Source: a virus | IMG/VR virus record: IMGVR_UViG_3300005468_000056 | Location: 1-25,432 of that record | DNA length: 25,432 nucleotides | Direction: 5' to 3' (one strand) | Shown: positions 7,824 through 14,907 of the stretch, one piece after another | How positions within the stretch are numbered: the first letter of the stretch is position 1 | How the letters are laid out: each line of letters begins with the position of its first letter | Translations under genes and position numbers: made by a program | The notes under the pieces: model-generated | The model's input: only the letters and a program-made list of their open reading frames with translations | The model's database searches: none | What the model was told of the DNA's origin: nothing

Positions 7824-8630
7824 CTAGGAGATGAGTGTGTAGCGGGGTTCGTCGTCGTCGAAGGAGAACACCCGCGGCCGTTGGATCAGGCCTCTCGGGT
7901 TCGCCGCGAACACCCACTGATTGACGTTCGCCATCGGCGTGAACCCTTTGGCGATCAAATCTTCGGCGGCGAGGATCTCGTAGGTGACCCCGTCGCGGCT
8001 GATCGACGTCGCGGCCGGCGACAGGGCGCACGCCTGCCCGGCGCACAGCTTCGCGAATTCGCACGCCAACAGGCCGTTGATTTGCGGTCCGCCCGCGGGC
8101 AGCGCGTGCCCGCGCGTGTAGGTGACCTGGAAGGCGTTAGACCCGTTCGCGGGCTGGTTGAAGTCCTGGCAGTCGGGCCAGACACGCCCGTTTTCGGCGA
8201 CGAGCCAGTAGATGCCCTGCGCGACGTCGACGCGGTAGTCGGAGGCGGGGACGACCAGGCCGTTGACGAGCACCTCGGTTATCGCGGTGACCGGCCCGGC
8301 CAGTTTCACTTGCGAGCTGGGCACGCAGCTGCAGGCGGACGCGCAGCCGCAGTTACGCCATGCGCCGCCAACATCCACGTAGGGTGTCCAGTTCGGGCCG
8401 ATCGACCCGTCGTAGTACCCGTCGGTCCACACACCATAGGTTCGATAGGTTTGCCCGATTTGCTGGCCGCAGGGGCGGACCACGATCGGGCAGTCGCCGA
8501 ACTGGCGCCCGGTCAACGCCCACAGCACATACGACGACAGGGTGACCGCGTTGTCGCGGATCGTTTGATCGATTTCGGCCCAGCCGGGGCAACAGGATGT
8601 GTCAACGGTCCAGTTGCAAGGTGCTGCCAT
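7824..8630 (-). CDS. Head-to-tail adaptor
   Basis: A 268-aa protein with the features of actinophage head-to-tail adaptors, which dock under the portal. It has a Cys-containing N-terminus (PCNWTVDTSCCPGW, residues 4-17), helix YVLWALTGRQFG (34-45), a Cys cluster CGCASACSC (94-102), GPVTAITEVLVNG (112-124), a VTYTRGHALP segment, and EFAKLCAGQACAL. The start at ATG 8630 has GGAAGGGG seven bases upstream. The multiple Cys pairs could stabilise the fold or bind metal; which one cannot be told from sequence. It is followed by other connector-region genes. Family recognition is strong, but this placement downstream of the major tail protein gene is less usual. Confidence 0.85.
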   Translation of the reverse strand: MAAPCNWTVDTSCCPGWAEIDQTIRDNAVTLSSYVLWALTGRQFGDCPIVVRPCGQQIGQTYRTYGVWTDGYYDGSIGPNWTPYVDVGGAWRNCGCASACSCVPSSQVKLAGPVTAITEVLVNGLVVPASDYRVDVAQGIYWLVAENGRVWPDCQDFNQPANGSNAFQVTYTRGHALPAGGPQINGLLACEFAKLCAGQACALSPAATSISRDGVTYEILAAEDLIAKGFTPMANVNQWVFAANPRGLIQRPRVFSFDDDEPRYTLIS

Positions 8631-8669
8631 CCTGCTGCCCCTTCCGCGCGATTTGATCAGCAGTTTACG

Positions 8670-9236
8670 TTACGGGATTGCCGTAACCAGCACGCTGACT
8701 CCGAGCCCGACGAGGCCCGTGTTGTGGATGGTGACGCTGGCCGTGTTCTCGTCGACCACCGACAGGGCGGTGACCGACAGGTTGCCCAGGTTGACCCCGC
8801 CGAACAGTTGCGCCCGCGGCGTCCACGAGCTGTCGGCTTGCGCCGGCTGGATGTCGACGGTGACGGTGGTGTCGCCCGGCCCGGCGGTGAGGGTGAGCAC
8901 CCCGGCGCCGAGCACGACCGGCTGCCCCTCGAGGCCGTCGATGCGGTCGTCAAGACTTGTCAGGTTGGTTTGCTGCGCGGCGAAATCGGGCAGTCTCACC
9001 AGCTCATGGGAGAACCGGGTGGGGTCCACCGAATCGGTGACGATGCCGTCCTGACGGTAGGTCAGGCACCAGCCTTCTAGCGCGTAGAAGATTCCGGTGT
9101 CGCTGGTGAAGTCCAGTCGGCCACCCGATTCTGCCGTGATGACGATGTCGAGCAGGGCGTCCAGGTCCGCCGAGTTCGTTCCGTCGTATGTAACACCACG
9201 GGACTTGGGGACGAGATCATAGGGGACAGCAGACAT
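8670..9236 (-). CDS. Virion-associated protein with two beta-rich domains, function unknown
   Basis: A 188-aa protein. Residues 1-85 contain VTYDGTNSADLDALLD and EGWCLTYRQDGIV, a pattern found in small actinophage head proteins (Y-D-G-T-N-x-x, then a Gly-x-Trp-hydrophobic turn). A short helix (residues 86-103, LTSLDDRIDG) joins this to a beta-sandwich-like C-terminal domain ending GVSVLVTAIP. The ending resembles that of the upstream PKD protein (FAVAIP). The start at ATG 9236 has AAAGGAG about ten bases upstream. It follows a 195-base gap containing a terminator-like structure. It could be a capsid decoration or neck protein; I cannot choose between these. Confidence 0.68.
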   Translation of the reverse strand: MSAVPYDLVPKSRGVTYDGTNSADLDALLDIVITAESGGRLDFTSDTGIFYALEGWCLTYRQDGIVTDSVDPTRFSHELVRLPDFAAQQTNLTSLDDRIDGLEGQPVVLGAGVLTLTAGPGDTTVTVDIQPAQADSSWTPRAQLFGGVNLGNLSVTALSVVDENTASVTIHNTGLVGLGVSVLVTAIP

Positions 9237-9257
9237 ACGGATCTTGCTCCTTTCTCA

Positions 9258-9276
9258 GGCCACGGGCTAGGTGGCC
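9258..9276 (-). promoter_or_regulatory. Small hairpin just before the ribosome site of the 188-aa gene
   Basis: GGCCAC (9258-9263) and GTGGCC (9271-9276) form a perfect 6-bp stem with a 7-base loop. It lies a few bases upstream of AAAGGAG and about 20 bases before the ATG at 9236. It may protect the 5' end of a processed transcript or affect translation; no T-tract follows it. Confidence 0.35.
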
Positions 9277-9343
9277 GGGAGATCGGCGGCAAGGCGTCGA
9301 CGGCCCCGGCTGGACCGTCAAACAAGACGCTTTGGCGCCGAGC

Positions 9344-9412
9344 AAAACAGGGCGGCGGCGACCGTCAGCTTTAGGGGATAGGCAGTCCCCCAGGCTGCGG
9401 CGCCGCCGCCCT
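9344..9412 (-). terminator. Terminator-like structure inside the structural operon
   Basis: AGGGCGGCGGCG (9349-9360) pairs perfectly with CGCCGCCGCCCT (9401-9412). Within the 40-base loop GGGG (9374-9377) can pair with CCCC (9387-9390). Read leftward the stem is followed at once by GTTTTG (9348-9343), so it works for minus-strand transcripts only. It sits in the gap 9237-9431, the longest non-coding stretch between structural genes downstream of the capsid gene, and probably gives higher expression of the upstream capsid and tail-tube genes. The rest of the gap holds only the small hairpin at 9258-9276. Confidence 0.6.
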
Positions 9413-9431
9413 TCGCGTCTCCTGGACGGTG

Positions 9432-9986
9432 TTACGGGATGGCGACAGCGAACGTGGCAACCGGCGCGGTCGTGTCCGACGCGTCAGCTACCGAGATCGT
9501 CCACGTGCCCACGTCCGGGTAGGTGTGGTTGGAGCTGCCCGATTCGGCCGCGCCGAGCGTCGACGTCCCGTCACCCCAGCTGATGTTGACGGTGCCGGCG
9601 CCGCCCGCGTTTGCGTAGGCGAGCGTGACCGCGCGCGGATCACCACCGACCGACTTGGTGAGGCTGGCCGTGGTGGTCGGCTGCAGCGTCGACGCCGGGC
9701 AGGTGTTGACGTTTTGCGAGATGGCGTCAGCGTCGGCGACGTCGACGACGATGTTGGTTCCGGCGACGTAGCCGGCGACCAGGTTCGTGCCGCCGCGCTT
9801 CAAGTTGAGCGCGCCCGCACCGAAGACTTCCTCGGGCACCCGCAGGCCGAACTTGAGGTTTCCAGGGCTCATCTGAACCTGGATCTTGTCCCGGTTGCCT
9901 GCCGCAACCCAGCACAGGAGCCGCTCGGCGACCTGCTGCAGCTTGCGCGAAGAGTTGACCGTGAGTGTGAGCGATCCGCCGGCCAT
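9432..9986 (-). CDS. Virion protein with C-terminal PKD domain
   Basis: A 184-aa protein. ATG 9986 follows AGGAGG by seven bases. Residues 1-90 form a mixed domain (LTLTVNSSRKLQQVAERLL, then KFGLRVPEEVFGAGALNL). Residues 105-184 read as a PKD/Ig-like domain: NISWGDGTST (134-143) and NHTYPDVGTWTISVAD (153-168) match the family W-G-D-G and H-x-Y-x-x-x-G-x-W core. Such domains are common on phage capsids and tails and often mediate weak surface adhesion. With the PKD domain of the nearby major tail protein this is the second in 2 kb. The N-terminal domain is unassigned; a capsid or tail decoration role is inferred. Confidence 0.75.
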   Translation of the reverse strand: MAGGSLTLTVNSSRKLQQVAERLLCWVAAGNRDKIQVQMSPGNLKFGLRVPEEVFGAGALNLKRGGTNLVAGYVAGTNIVVDVADADAISQNVNTCPASTLQPTTTASLTKSVGGDPRAVTLAYANAGGAGTVNISWGDGTSTLGAAESGSSNHTYPDVGTWTISVADASDTTAPVATFAVAIP

Positions 9987-9997
9987 GGCCGTACCTC

Positions 9998-10567
9998 CTA
10001 GTAGATGTAGGCCGCGCCGCTGGCGGCGCCGCTCTGCTGGTCGTAGAACAGGCCGGTGCCGATGTTGACACCCTTGCGGAACTTGAGATGCCGTGTCTCA
10101 TTCGCCGCGTGGGTGATGCCCATCATCGGGGTACCCGAGATGGCCGTGTTGTCGTAGAGCCGCCATTCGGCGGCAGCGCCCGCGGTTTCGGCGGCGAGCA
10201 CCGAGTCGAGGAAACACGCCCCGGTGAACAGGCCCAGGTCGGCGCCCGCGAACGGCTTAGCGCGCAGGCCACCGCTCGACCCGTACAGGATCATGCCCTG
10301 GATGTCGGCGCCGGTCGCGGCAACGGTCAGACCGGTGCCGAACTTGACGCCCTTGTCCCACTCGAAATAGTCCTCGCCGTCGGCGGGCAGCCGCAGCGGC
10401 GCGAGGACGGTGCCGGATGCGGCGGTGTTGTCGAAGACCTGCAGCAGCCCAGCCGCGGCGACGCCGGTCACTTCCTTAACCATGATCCCGTAGACGCCGC
10501 CGGCCCCGGTGAACAGCGTCGCGTTCGCACCCGCCGCCACGCTGAAGGGCAGTTTCGCCAATGCCAT
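9998..10567 (-). CDS. Two-repeat beta-rich virion protein, function unknown
   Basis: A 189-aa protein made of two similar halves. Landmarks of repeat 1 are LFTGA (18-22), DNTAASGT (46-53), KGVKFGTGL (72-80) and MILY (92-95). In repeat 2 they are LFTGA (113-117), DNTAISGT (139-146), KGVNIGTGL (165-173) and AYIY (186-189), giving an offset of 93-95 residues. The start is ATG 10567 with AAGGGA just upstream. Each half looks all-beta. Position after the major tail protein and before a PKD protein suggests a decoration protein of head or tail. I know of no named family that fits with certainty; a tandem jelly-roll or Ig-like dimer is possible. Confidence 0.75.
   Translation of the reverse strand: MALAKLPFSVAAGANATLFTGAGGVYGIMVKEVTGVAAAGLLQVFDNTAASGTVLAPLRLPADGEDYFEWDKGVKFGTGLTVAATGADIQGMILYGSSGGLRAKPFAGADLGLFTGACFLDSVLAAETAGAAAEWRLYDNTAISGTPMMGITHAANETRHLKFRKGVNIGTGLFYDQQSGAASGAAYIY
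10001..10516 (-). repeat. Internal tandem duplication in the 189-aa gene
   Basis: Codons 18-95 (10516-10283) and 113-189 (10231-10001) encode related sequences. Four landmark motifs recur in the same order and spacing, while intervening residues have diverged, so this is an old intragenic duplication rather than a recent DNA repeat. Confidence 0.75.
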
Positions 10568-10585
10568 GATCGTTTCCCTTCGTGG

Positions 10586-11548
10586 TTACGAGGCGGTGAT
10601 GGACGCCGAGACGTAGTTCGGCGAGCTGTACGCCGTCGGGGTAAAGGTGGCCACCCGGGTACCCGGCGTGGCGTACGTGTGCGTCTTGGTCGTCCCGGAG
10701 GTGACCACGTCGACCGCGGTAGCGTCGCCCCAGTCGATGCGGGCCGGCAGAATCGGCGTGGACGTCCCCGGGTAGAGCGGGAAGGTGCCGGTCACCAACA
10801 GCGGCGACGCCCCGGACGTGGGCGTGACCGAAAAGACCGGCGATGTCGGGTCGAGACACACGTCGTACGGTGCCGGCGGCGGCAGCGTGGTCACCAGCTC
10901 CCGGGAGAGCTCCTCGTCGCCTTGCGTGGTGCCGATCGCGGTCAACAGCGGGCGCGGGTTGCCGGCGTTCACACCGGCCGCGAACCGCTCGACGTTGTAC
11001 GGGCCGACACCCCACGGCGACGGCACACCCGAGCGGGCACCTTCGATCACTCCGGTGACGACCGAGTTGCCGACGGTCTGCTCGCCGATCTTGCCCTGTG
11101 TGATCCACGGCCCGACCCAATACACATACGGGGTTTGAGTCGGATCGACGCAGGGCTCGTTGGCCTGCCGCTTCCACAGCTCGATCCCCGCGTTCGCGTT
11201 GATCACCTGGTTGCGGCTGGTGGACACGCCGACAGCTTCGGGTGTCGGCGACGCCTCGTTGAAATAGAGCGCGGCACCGGTCAGCATCGCCCACGCGCGC
11301 AGGTTCACCGCGTTGAGCGTGATCGTGTACTGCTCCCATTTGAGCTGCGGCGGGGTTTGGAACACCCAGCACAGCGACCCGTCCATGTTGACCGGGGACA
11401 AGTCCTGCGGGTCCACATATTGCGGGGTGATCTGCACGGTGGCGACGCAGCGGCTGACGATCGAGCAGTTCTGCGGCACACCGCAGGCGTCGACGGCGGT
11501 CACACGCATGACCGTTCCGCCGGCCATCTTGAACGTCTTATCGGCCAT
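10586..11548 (-). CDS. Major tail protein (tail tube) with C-terminal PKD domain
   Basis: A 320-aa protein. Residues 1-230 follow the pattern of the actinophage major tail protein family: VMRVTAVDACGVP (13-25), the VNMDGSLCWVFQTPPQLK segment (53-70), LTGAALYF (89-96), ANAGIELWKRQ (118-128), YVYWVGPWITQG (141-152) and SPWGVGPYNV (177-186). Residues 235-320 are a PKD-like domain with IDWGDATAV (271-279) and THTYATPGTRVATF (289-302). Terminal Ig-like domains are a known decoration of siphophage tail tubes and would project from the tail surface. The start at ATG 11548 overlaps the previous gene by 11 bases, with GGAAGG about 11 bases before it. Its location upstream of the head-to-tail adaptor is unusual. 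Confidence 0.82.
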   Translation of the reverse strand: MADKTFKMAGGTVMRVTAVDACGVPQNCSIVSRCVATVQITPQYVDPQDLSPVNMDGSLCWVFQTPPQLKWEQYTITLNAVNLRAWAMLTGAALYFNEASPTPEAVGVSTSRNQVINANAGIELWKRQANEPCVDPTQTPYVYWVGPWITQGKIGEQTVGNSVVTGVIEGARSGVPSPWGVGPYNVERFAAGVNAGNPRPLLTAIGTTQGDEELSRELVTTLPPPAPYDVCLDPTSPVFSVTPTSGASPLLVTGTFPLYPGTSTPILPARIDWGDATAVDVVTSGTTKTHTYATPGTRVATFTPTAYSSPNYVSASITAS

Positions 11549-12035
11549 CGCCGTCGCCGCCTTCCTTCTTCGCCGCCGCCTTGCGGCCGGTCGCCTTGCG
11601 GGCTACCGGCGGTTTGACGGTGGCGGCTCGTTTCTGCCGGGAGCCTTTCGGCGCCTCGACCGGGCCATGGTCGCCGGTTTCTGCCGTGTGCGCGGCGTAG
11701 GCCTCGGCGAGCTCACGCGGGACGACGAAGCCGCCCGCGCGGGGCTGGTAGTCGACCACATGCGGGTGCATGCCGAGCGCGGCGGCGATGTCGAGCAGGA
11801 GCCGGGCGAGCGGCTCGAGGCCAGGCCCGTCGCCTACCGCCACAACCTCGGTCACGGCCAGGTGCACAACTTGCGCCTCGTCGTCCTCGAGCTCGTCGTC
11901 GACCGGCTGGTCGTCGACAGTCGGGGCATCCGCCGCGGCCGGTGTTTCGGCCACGGCCGAAGGGTCCGGCGGTGCGCCGCCCGGTGCTGCGCCGACACCC
12001 ACGTCGACTGGGGGATCTTGGATCGGTTCGGTCAT
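11538..12035 (-). CDS. Protein with acidic N-terminus and basic C-terminus, function unknown
   Basis: A 165-aa protein from ATG 12035, sharing one base with the stop of the capsid-like gene before it (TGATG). The longer open frame extending upstream lies inside that gene and is Arg-rich shadow sequence. Residues 1-55 are Pro/Ala/Asp-rich and strongly acidic (VDDELEDDEAQ), residues 56-115 form a compact helical or alpha/beta core (LEPLARLLLDIAAALGMH), and residues 125-160 are Lys/Arg/Ala-rich (RKATGRKAAAKK), like histone-tail repeats. The basic tail could touch packaged DNA and the acidic arm a protein partner; both are inference. Position between capsid and tail tube genes suggests a head protein. 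Confidence 0.7.
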   Translation of the reverse strand: MTEPIQDPPVDVGVGAAPGGAPPDPSAVAETPAAADAPTVDDQPVDDELEDDEAQVVHLAVTEVVAVGDGPGLEPLARLLLDIAAALGMHPHVVDYQPRAGGFVVPRELAEAYAAHTAETGDHGPVEAPKGSRQKRAATVKPPVARKATGRKAAAKKEGGDGDGR

Positions 12036-12991
12036 CAGACTGCCACCTTCGGGATAGCCACCTTCGCGGTGATGTTGAAACAGTCGTATGTGGCCAGGTA
12101 CTCGCGCTCCCACAAAATCTGGAGCTGGTTCAGGGAACGGTCCATGACCTCGAGCGCGTCTGGTGGTGTCCATTCCGGCTTGCGCCACAGGGCCACGTTG
12201 CCGGTCATCCAGATGTAGGTGTTCCCGGCGCCGGGTGCAGCACCCGCGCCGGCAACGCCTGGGCCGGTGCCGGCATAGCCGCCGCCGAAAACCCACTTCG
12301 ACCCGAGCGGGGTACGCAGCATGGCCTCGTTCGCGCCGACACCCCACACCGCGCCGTGCGTGTTCGCGGTGACGACCAACGCTGCTTGCGCCGCGTAGGC
12401 GTGCACGGCCGGGATGGCGTGCAGCACCCCGAAGTAGCCGTATGGCGAGATGACAGGCGGGCCTGCCGCGCCGCCGTAGGCTGCCTGCTCGAGCGCGGCC
12501 ACAGCGTCGGTGATGTTCGCGTAGGTGCCCGCGCCGCCCACGTTCAAGCTGGTCGAGTTGTCGATGATGAACGGGGCGTTGCCGAACCCACCCGACCACA
12601 GAGCCGCCTCGACGGCCTGCTGCTCGGAAGCGAACAGCCGTTTTTGCGTCTTGCTGGTCAGATATTCGACGGAGTAGCCGCCTTTGCTGCATTTGATCGT
12701 CGCGTACACGGAAAACGGCAGCACCTGCCGCTCGGCCGAGTTGGCGTCGAAGCTTTTCGCGGCGCCGCCCGAGGGCGGGCAGACGATCGCGTACGGGTGG
12801 GCCGAGCCGCAGCCGACCGGGTCGTAGTACATGCCGGCGGCGAACGCGTGGCCGCCGCGGTTCGGGTCGTCGCTGACGGACGTGGGCAGGCTCTGCGGCG
12901 GGGCCACGTTGAAGATGCCGTAACGCAGGTTCCCCGGTTGGGGCACCTCCTCGGGGTGCAGCCGGGTCGACCCGACTGTTCCGAATGCCAT
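12035..12991 (-). CDS. Second HK97-like capsid protein (candidate pentamer or minor capsid protein)
   Basis: A 318-aa protein with an excellent start: AGGAGG six bases before ATG 12991. It follows the major capsid gene. The middle has features of an HK97-type shell protein: EAALWSGGFGN after a helix, then DAVAALEQAAYG, GYFGVLHAIPAVHAYAAQ, and TPLGSKWVFGGGYAGTGP, which resembles the A- and P-domain segments of capsid and encapsulin-like proteins. The end is MDRSLNQLQILWEREYLATYD. In several actinophages a gene in this place is called a capsid pentamer or minor capsid protein, which would let vertices and faces use different subunits. The fold assignment is moderate; the pentamer role is inferred from position. 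Confidence 0.65.
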   Translation of the reverse strand: MAFGTVGSTRLHPEEVPQPGNLRYGIFNVAPPQSLPTSVSDDPNRGGHAFAAGMYYDPVGCGSAHPYAIVCPPSGGAAKSFDANSAERQVLPFSVYATIKCSKGGYSVEYLTSKTQKRLFASEQQAVEAALWSGGFGNAPFIIDNSTSLNVGGAGTYANITDAVAALEQAAYGGAAGPPVISPYGYFGVLHAIPAVHAYAAQAALVVTANTHGAVWGVGANEAMLRTPLGSKWVFGGGYAGTGPGVAGAGAAPGAGNTYIWMTGNVALWRKPEWTPPDALEVMDRSLNQLQILWEREYLATYDCFNITAKVAIPKVAV

Positions 12992-13014
12992 GTGATCCCT
13001 CCTTCGCTTCGGTG

Positions 13015-13045
13015 GCCCACGCCCGCTTTGCAGGCGGGCGTGGGC
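13015..13045 (-). promoter_or_regulatory. Stable hairpin after the major capsid gene
   Basis: GCCCACGCCCGC (13015-13026) and GCGGGCGTGGGC (13034-13045) form a perfect 12-bp GC-rich stem with a 7-base loop. It lies 25 bases after the capsid stop. Read leftward it is followed by GCCACCGAAGC with no T-tract, so it is more likely to protect the capsid message from 3' exonucleases or cause partial attenuation than to act as a full intrinsic terminator. Confidence 0.55.
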
Positions 13046-13070
13046 GCTAGTTAGTTGGCGTCAGAGGTGA

Positions 13071-14795
13071 TCAGGCGCAGGACCGAGTGACCAGGTCACT
13101 CGTCGCGCCGGTCGGGCACATGGTGTAGACCACACGGCGGGAGTCGGGGCAGGTCTTCGCGACGAGGACCCCCTCCTCCGTGAACAGGGCGGTGTATTGG
13201 TTGGTGGACAGCTTGGCGCTGTCGTAAACCGTTTCGAGGCGGATAGTCTCATCCACACCCTTTGCCCAAGTTCCGGCCGGGTAGATCATGAACTCGATCG
13301 CGGCGGGGAACGTGGTGATACCAGGAGCGGCCGTACCGGGGCCGCCAGCGACACCGCTGTAGGCGTCCTGCCAGTCGTACACGAGCCGCAGCGACAGGTG
13401 ACGGTCGGAGAAGAACCCGGCGATGGCCTGGTCGGTGACCGAGAGCAGGTCGACGCCCGTGCGGCGGGACAGGTCCGCGCGGATCTGCGCGAGCGCCCAC
13501 ACGGGGAACACGGCCTCGAGGGTCGCGGTCGGGTCCATGCGGTTGCGGTAGCGCATGTCGGTTGCCACCATCTCGGCCGCCGCGAGCAGACCAGACGTGG
13601 TGACGTCGCCGACGAGCGAGCCGACCGGGATCGGGTCGAGGTCGACCAGGGTCGAGCCTGCCGCCATCTCGGAGATGACGAAGGCGTTGACCATGTGCAG
13701 GTGGGCGATCATCGCGCCGCGGATGAACCGGGCGATCAGCTCCGGGTAGCCGCGCCGCTGCAGGATGCCGGCGGTGATGCACACGCCGAGGTTACGCAGC
13801 CGCTTCTCGGTGAACGCCGGGCAGTCGATCTCCATGCACGGCTTGACCGTGTTCGCGATGACCTGGGCCTCGGTGTAGTTCCAGTAGCCGGAACCGTTGA
13901 AGATCGACGCGAAGTCGGGGCCGGTGGTGAAGAAGATGCCGCCGCGCGAGATCTGAATCTCGGTGATCGGCAGGATGCCCGTCGACGTTTCCAGCTCGCA
14001 CAGGTCGTAGATCGTCAGCGAGGGCGCACAGTAGGCCGCGGCGGCGGTCTGGTTGGCGTTCTCCGCCTTGTACTTGTCGACCGCGCCCATGAGCGCGGCG
14101 AACTCGACACCCTGGTCGGCTGCGCCTTCGACGGTGGTGAGGCGGAACTCGGTCGGGTAGTCGCGGACGAACTCGATCAGCGGGTCCTGCAGCCGGCCCT
14201 GACCGACGGAGCGGTAGCGGTCCAGTTGCTTGATGAACGCCCCGGCGAGCTGCTTCATGCCGGTGAACTCGTCGAGCTTGAGCGGCGCGAAGTCACCCGA
14301 CGTCGGGTTCTTGATCATGTAGCGGGCGCGGCCGTACAGCTCACGCTCGGGTGCGGCGACGGCGCCGCCCGGGTTGACGGCGGGCACGAGTGCGGTGGCC
14401 TCCGCGGCGCGCGGCAACGCGAACGTCGGGTCGGCGGCAGGCGTGACGACCGGTGCGGGCGCGGCAGGTGCCGGCTCGGCCGGCGCGGCAGGTGCTGCGG
14501 GCGTGGTTGGCTTGAGCTCCTCGTCGAGCGCCGCGAACGAGGCGACGATCTTCTCACGCTCGGCGGCGTCCTCGGCGCGCTTGGCGATGCGGCCGTCCAG
14601 CTCGGTCTTGGCCTGCATGGCGTAGGTGTGCAACTCGCGGACGGTGGCACGCTCGGCCTCGGTCAGCGTGTTGATCCGGTCGGGTGCCAGCAGCGGGCGG
14701 GCTTCGGTCGCCGCTGCGACTTTGACGGCGGTGAGCTCTTCGTCGGTCGCGGCAGCGAACGCTGCGGCGTCCTTCCAACGGGTGAAATCGAACAT
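13071..14795 (-). CDS. Major capsid protein, HK97 fold, with N-terminal scaffold domain
   Basis: A 574-aa shell protein. I start it at ATG 14795 (MFDFTRWKDAAAF), with AAGGAG ten bases upstream; the frame stays open further up but those codons overlap the promoter. Residues 1-95 are charged and helical, followed by an Ala/Pro linker (96-122), which is the layout of a built-in scaffolding (delta) domain removed by the prohead protease. The remaining 430 residues carry actinophage capsid hallmarks: CAPSLTIYDLCELE, ITEIQISRGGIFFTTGPDF, MEIDCPAFTEKRLRNLG and GILQRRGYPELIARF. Length is greater than the usual 300-400 residues because of the scaffold domain. Its own upstream promoter and a hairpin after the gene fit high expression. 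Confidence 0.93.
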   Translation of the reverse strand: MFDFTRWKDAAAFAAATDEELTAVKVAAATEARPLLAPDRINTLTEAERATVRELHTYAMQAKTELDGRIAKRAEDAAEREKIVASFAALDEELKPTTPAAPAAPAEPAPAAPAPVVTPAADPTFALPRAAEATALVPAVNPGGAVAAPERELYGRARYMIKNPTSGDFAPLKLDEFTGMKQLAGAFIKQLDRYRSVGQGRLQDPLIEFVRDYPTEFRLTTVEGAADQGVEFAALMGAVDKYKAENANQTAAAAYCAPSLTIYDLCELETSTGILPITEIQISRGGIFFTTGPDFASIFNGSGYWNYTEAQVIANTVKPCMEIDCPAFTEKRLRNLGVCITAGILQRRGYPELIARFIRGAMIAHLHMVNAFVISEMAAGSTLVDLDPIPVGSLVGDVTTSGLLAAAEMVATDMRYRNRMDPTATLEAVFPVWALAQIRADLSRRTGVDLLSVTDQAIAGFFSDRHLSLRLVYDWQDAYSGVAGGPGTAAPGITTFPAAIEFMIYPAGTWAKGVDETIRLETVYDSAKLSTNQYTALFTEEGVLVAKTCPDSRRVVYTMCPTGATSDLVTRSCA

Positions 14796-14881
14796 TGCGG
14801 CAGGGCTCCTTAAACACGGACGGGAATATCTCGCGGTGTTTCCGGTCCGGCCGGCCCTTAGCGCTGCGCCTGCGACACATG

Positions 14882-14898
14882 GATCACCATCGGTGATC
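14882..14898. promoter_or_regulatory. Palindrome at the start of the capsid transcript
   Basis: GATCACC (14882-14888) and GGTGATC (14892-14898) are perfect inverted repeats around ATC. On the minus strand the palindrome begins nine bases after the candidate -10, so it covers about +3 to +19 of the predicted transcript. It could be an operator for a dimeric repressor or form a 5' stem-loop in the message. Confidence 0.5.
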
Positions 14899-14907
14899 GA
14901 CACGGTC

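Noticed and set aside
13197-14813. Plus-strand open frame of 538 codons opposite the major capsid gene
   Set aside because: Arg/Gly/Val-rich, no domain and no ribosome site, fully antisense to the major capsid protein.
14851-14892. Ten-codon minus-strand frame starting within the palindrome
   Set aside because: No ribosome site and too short to support as a leader peptide gene without expression data.
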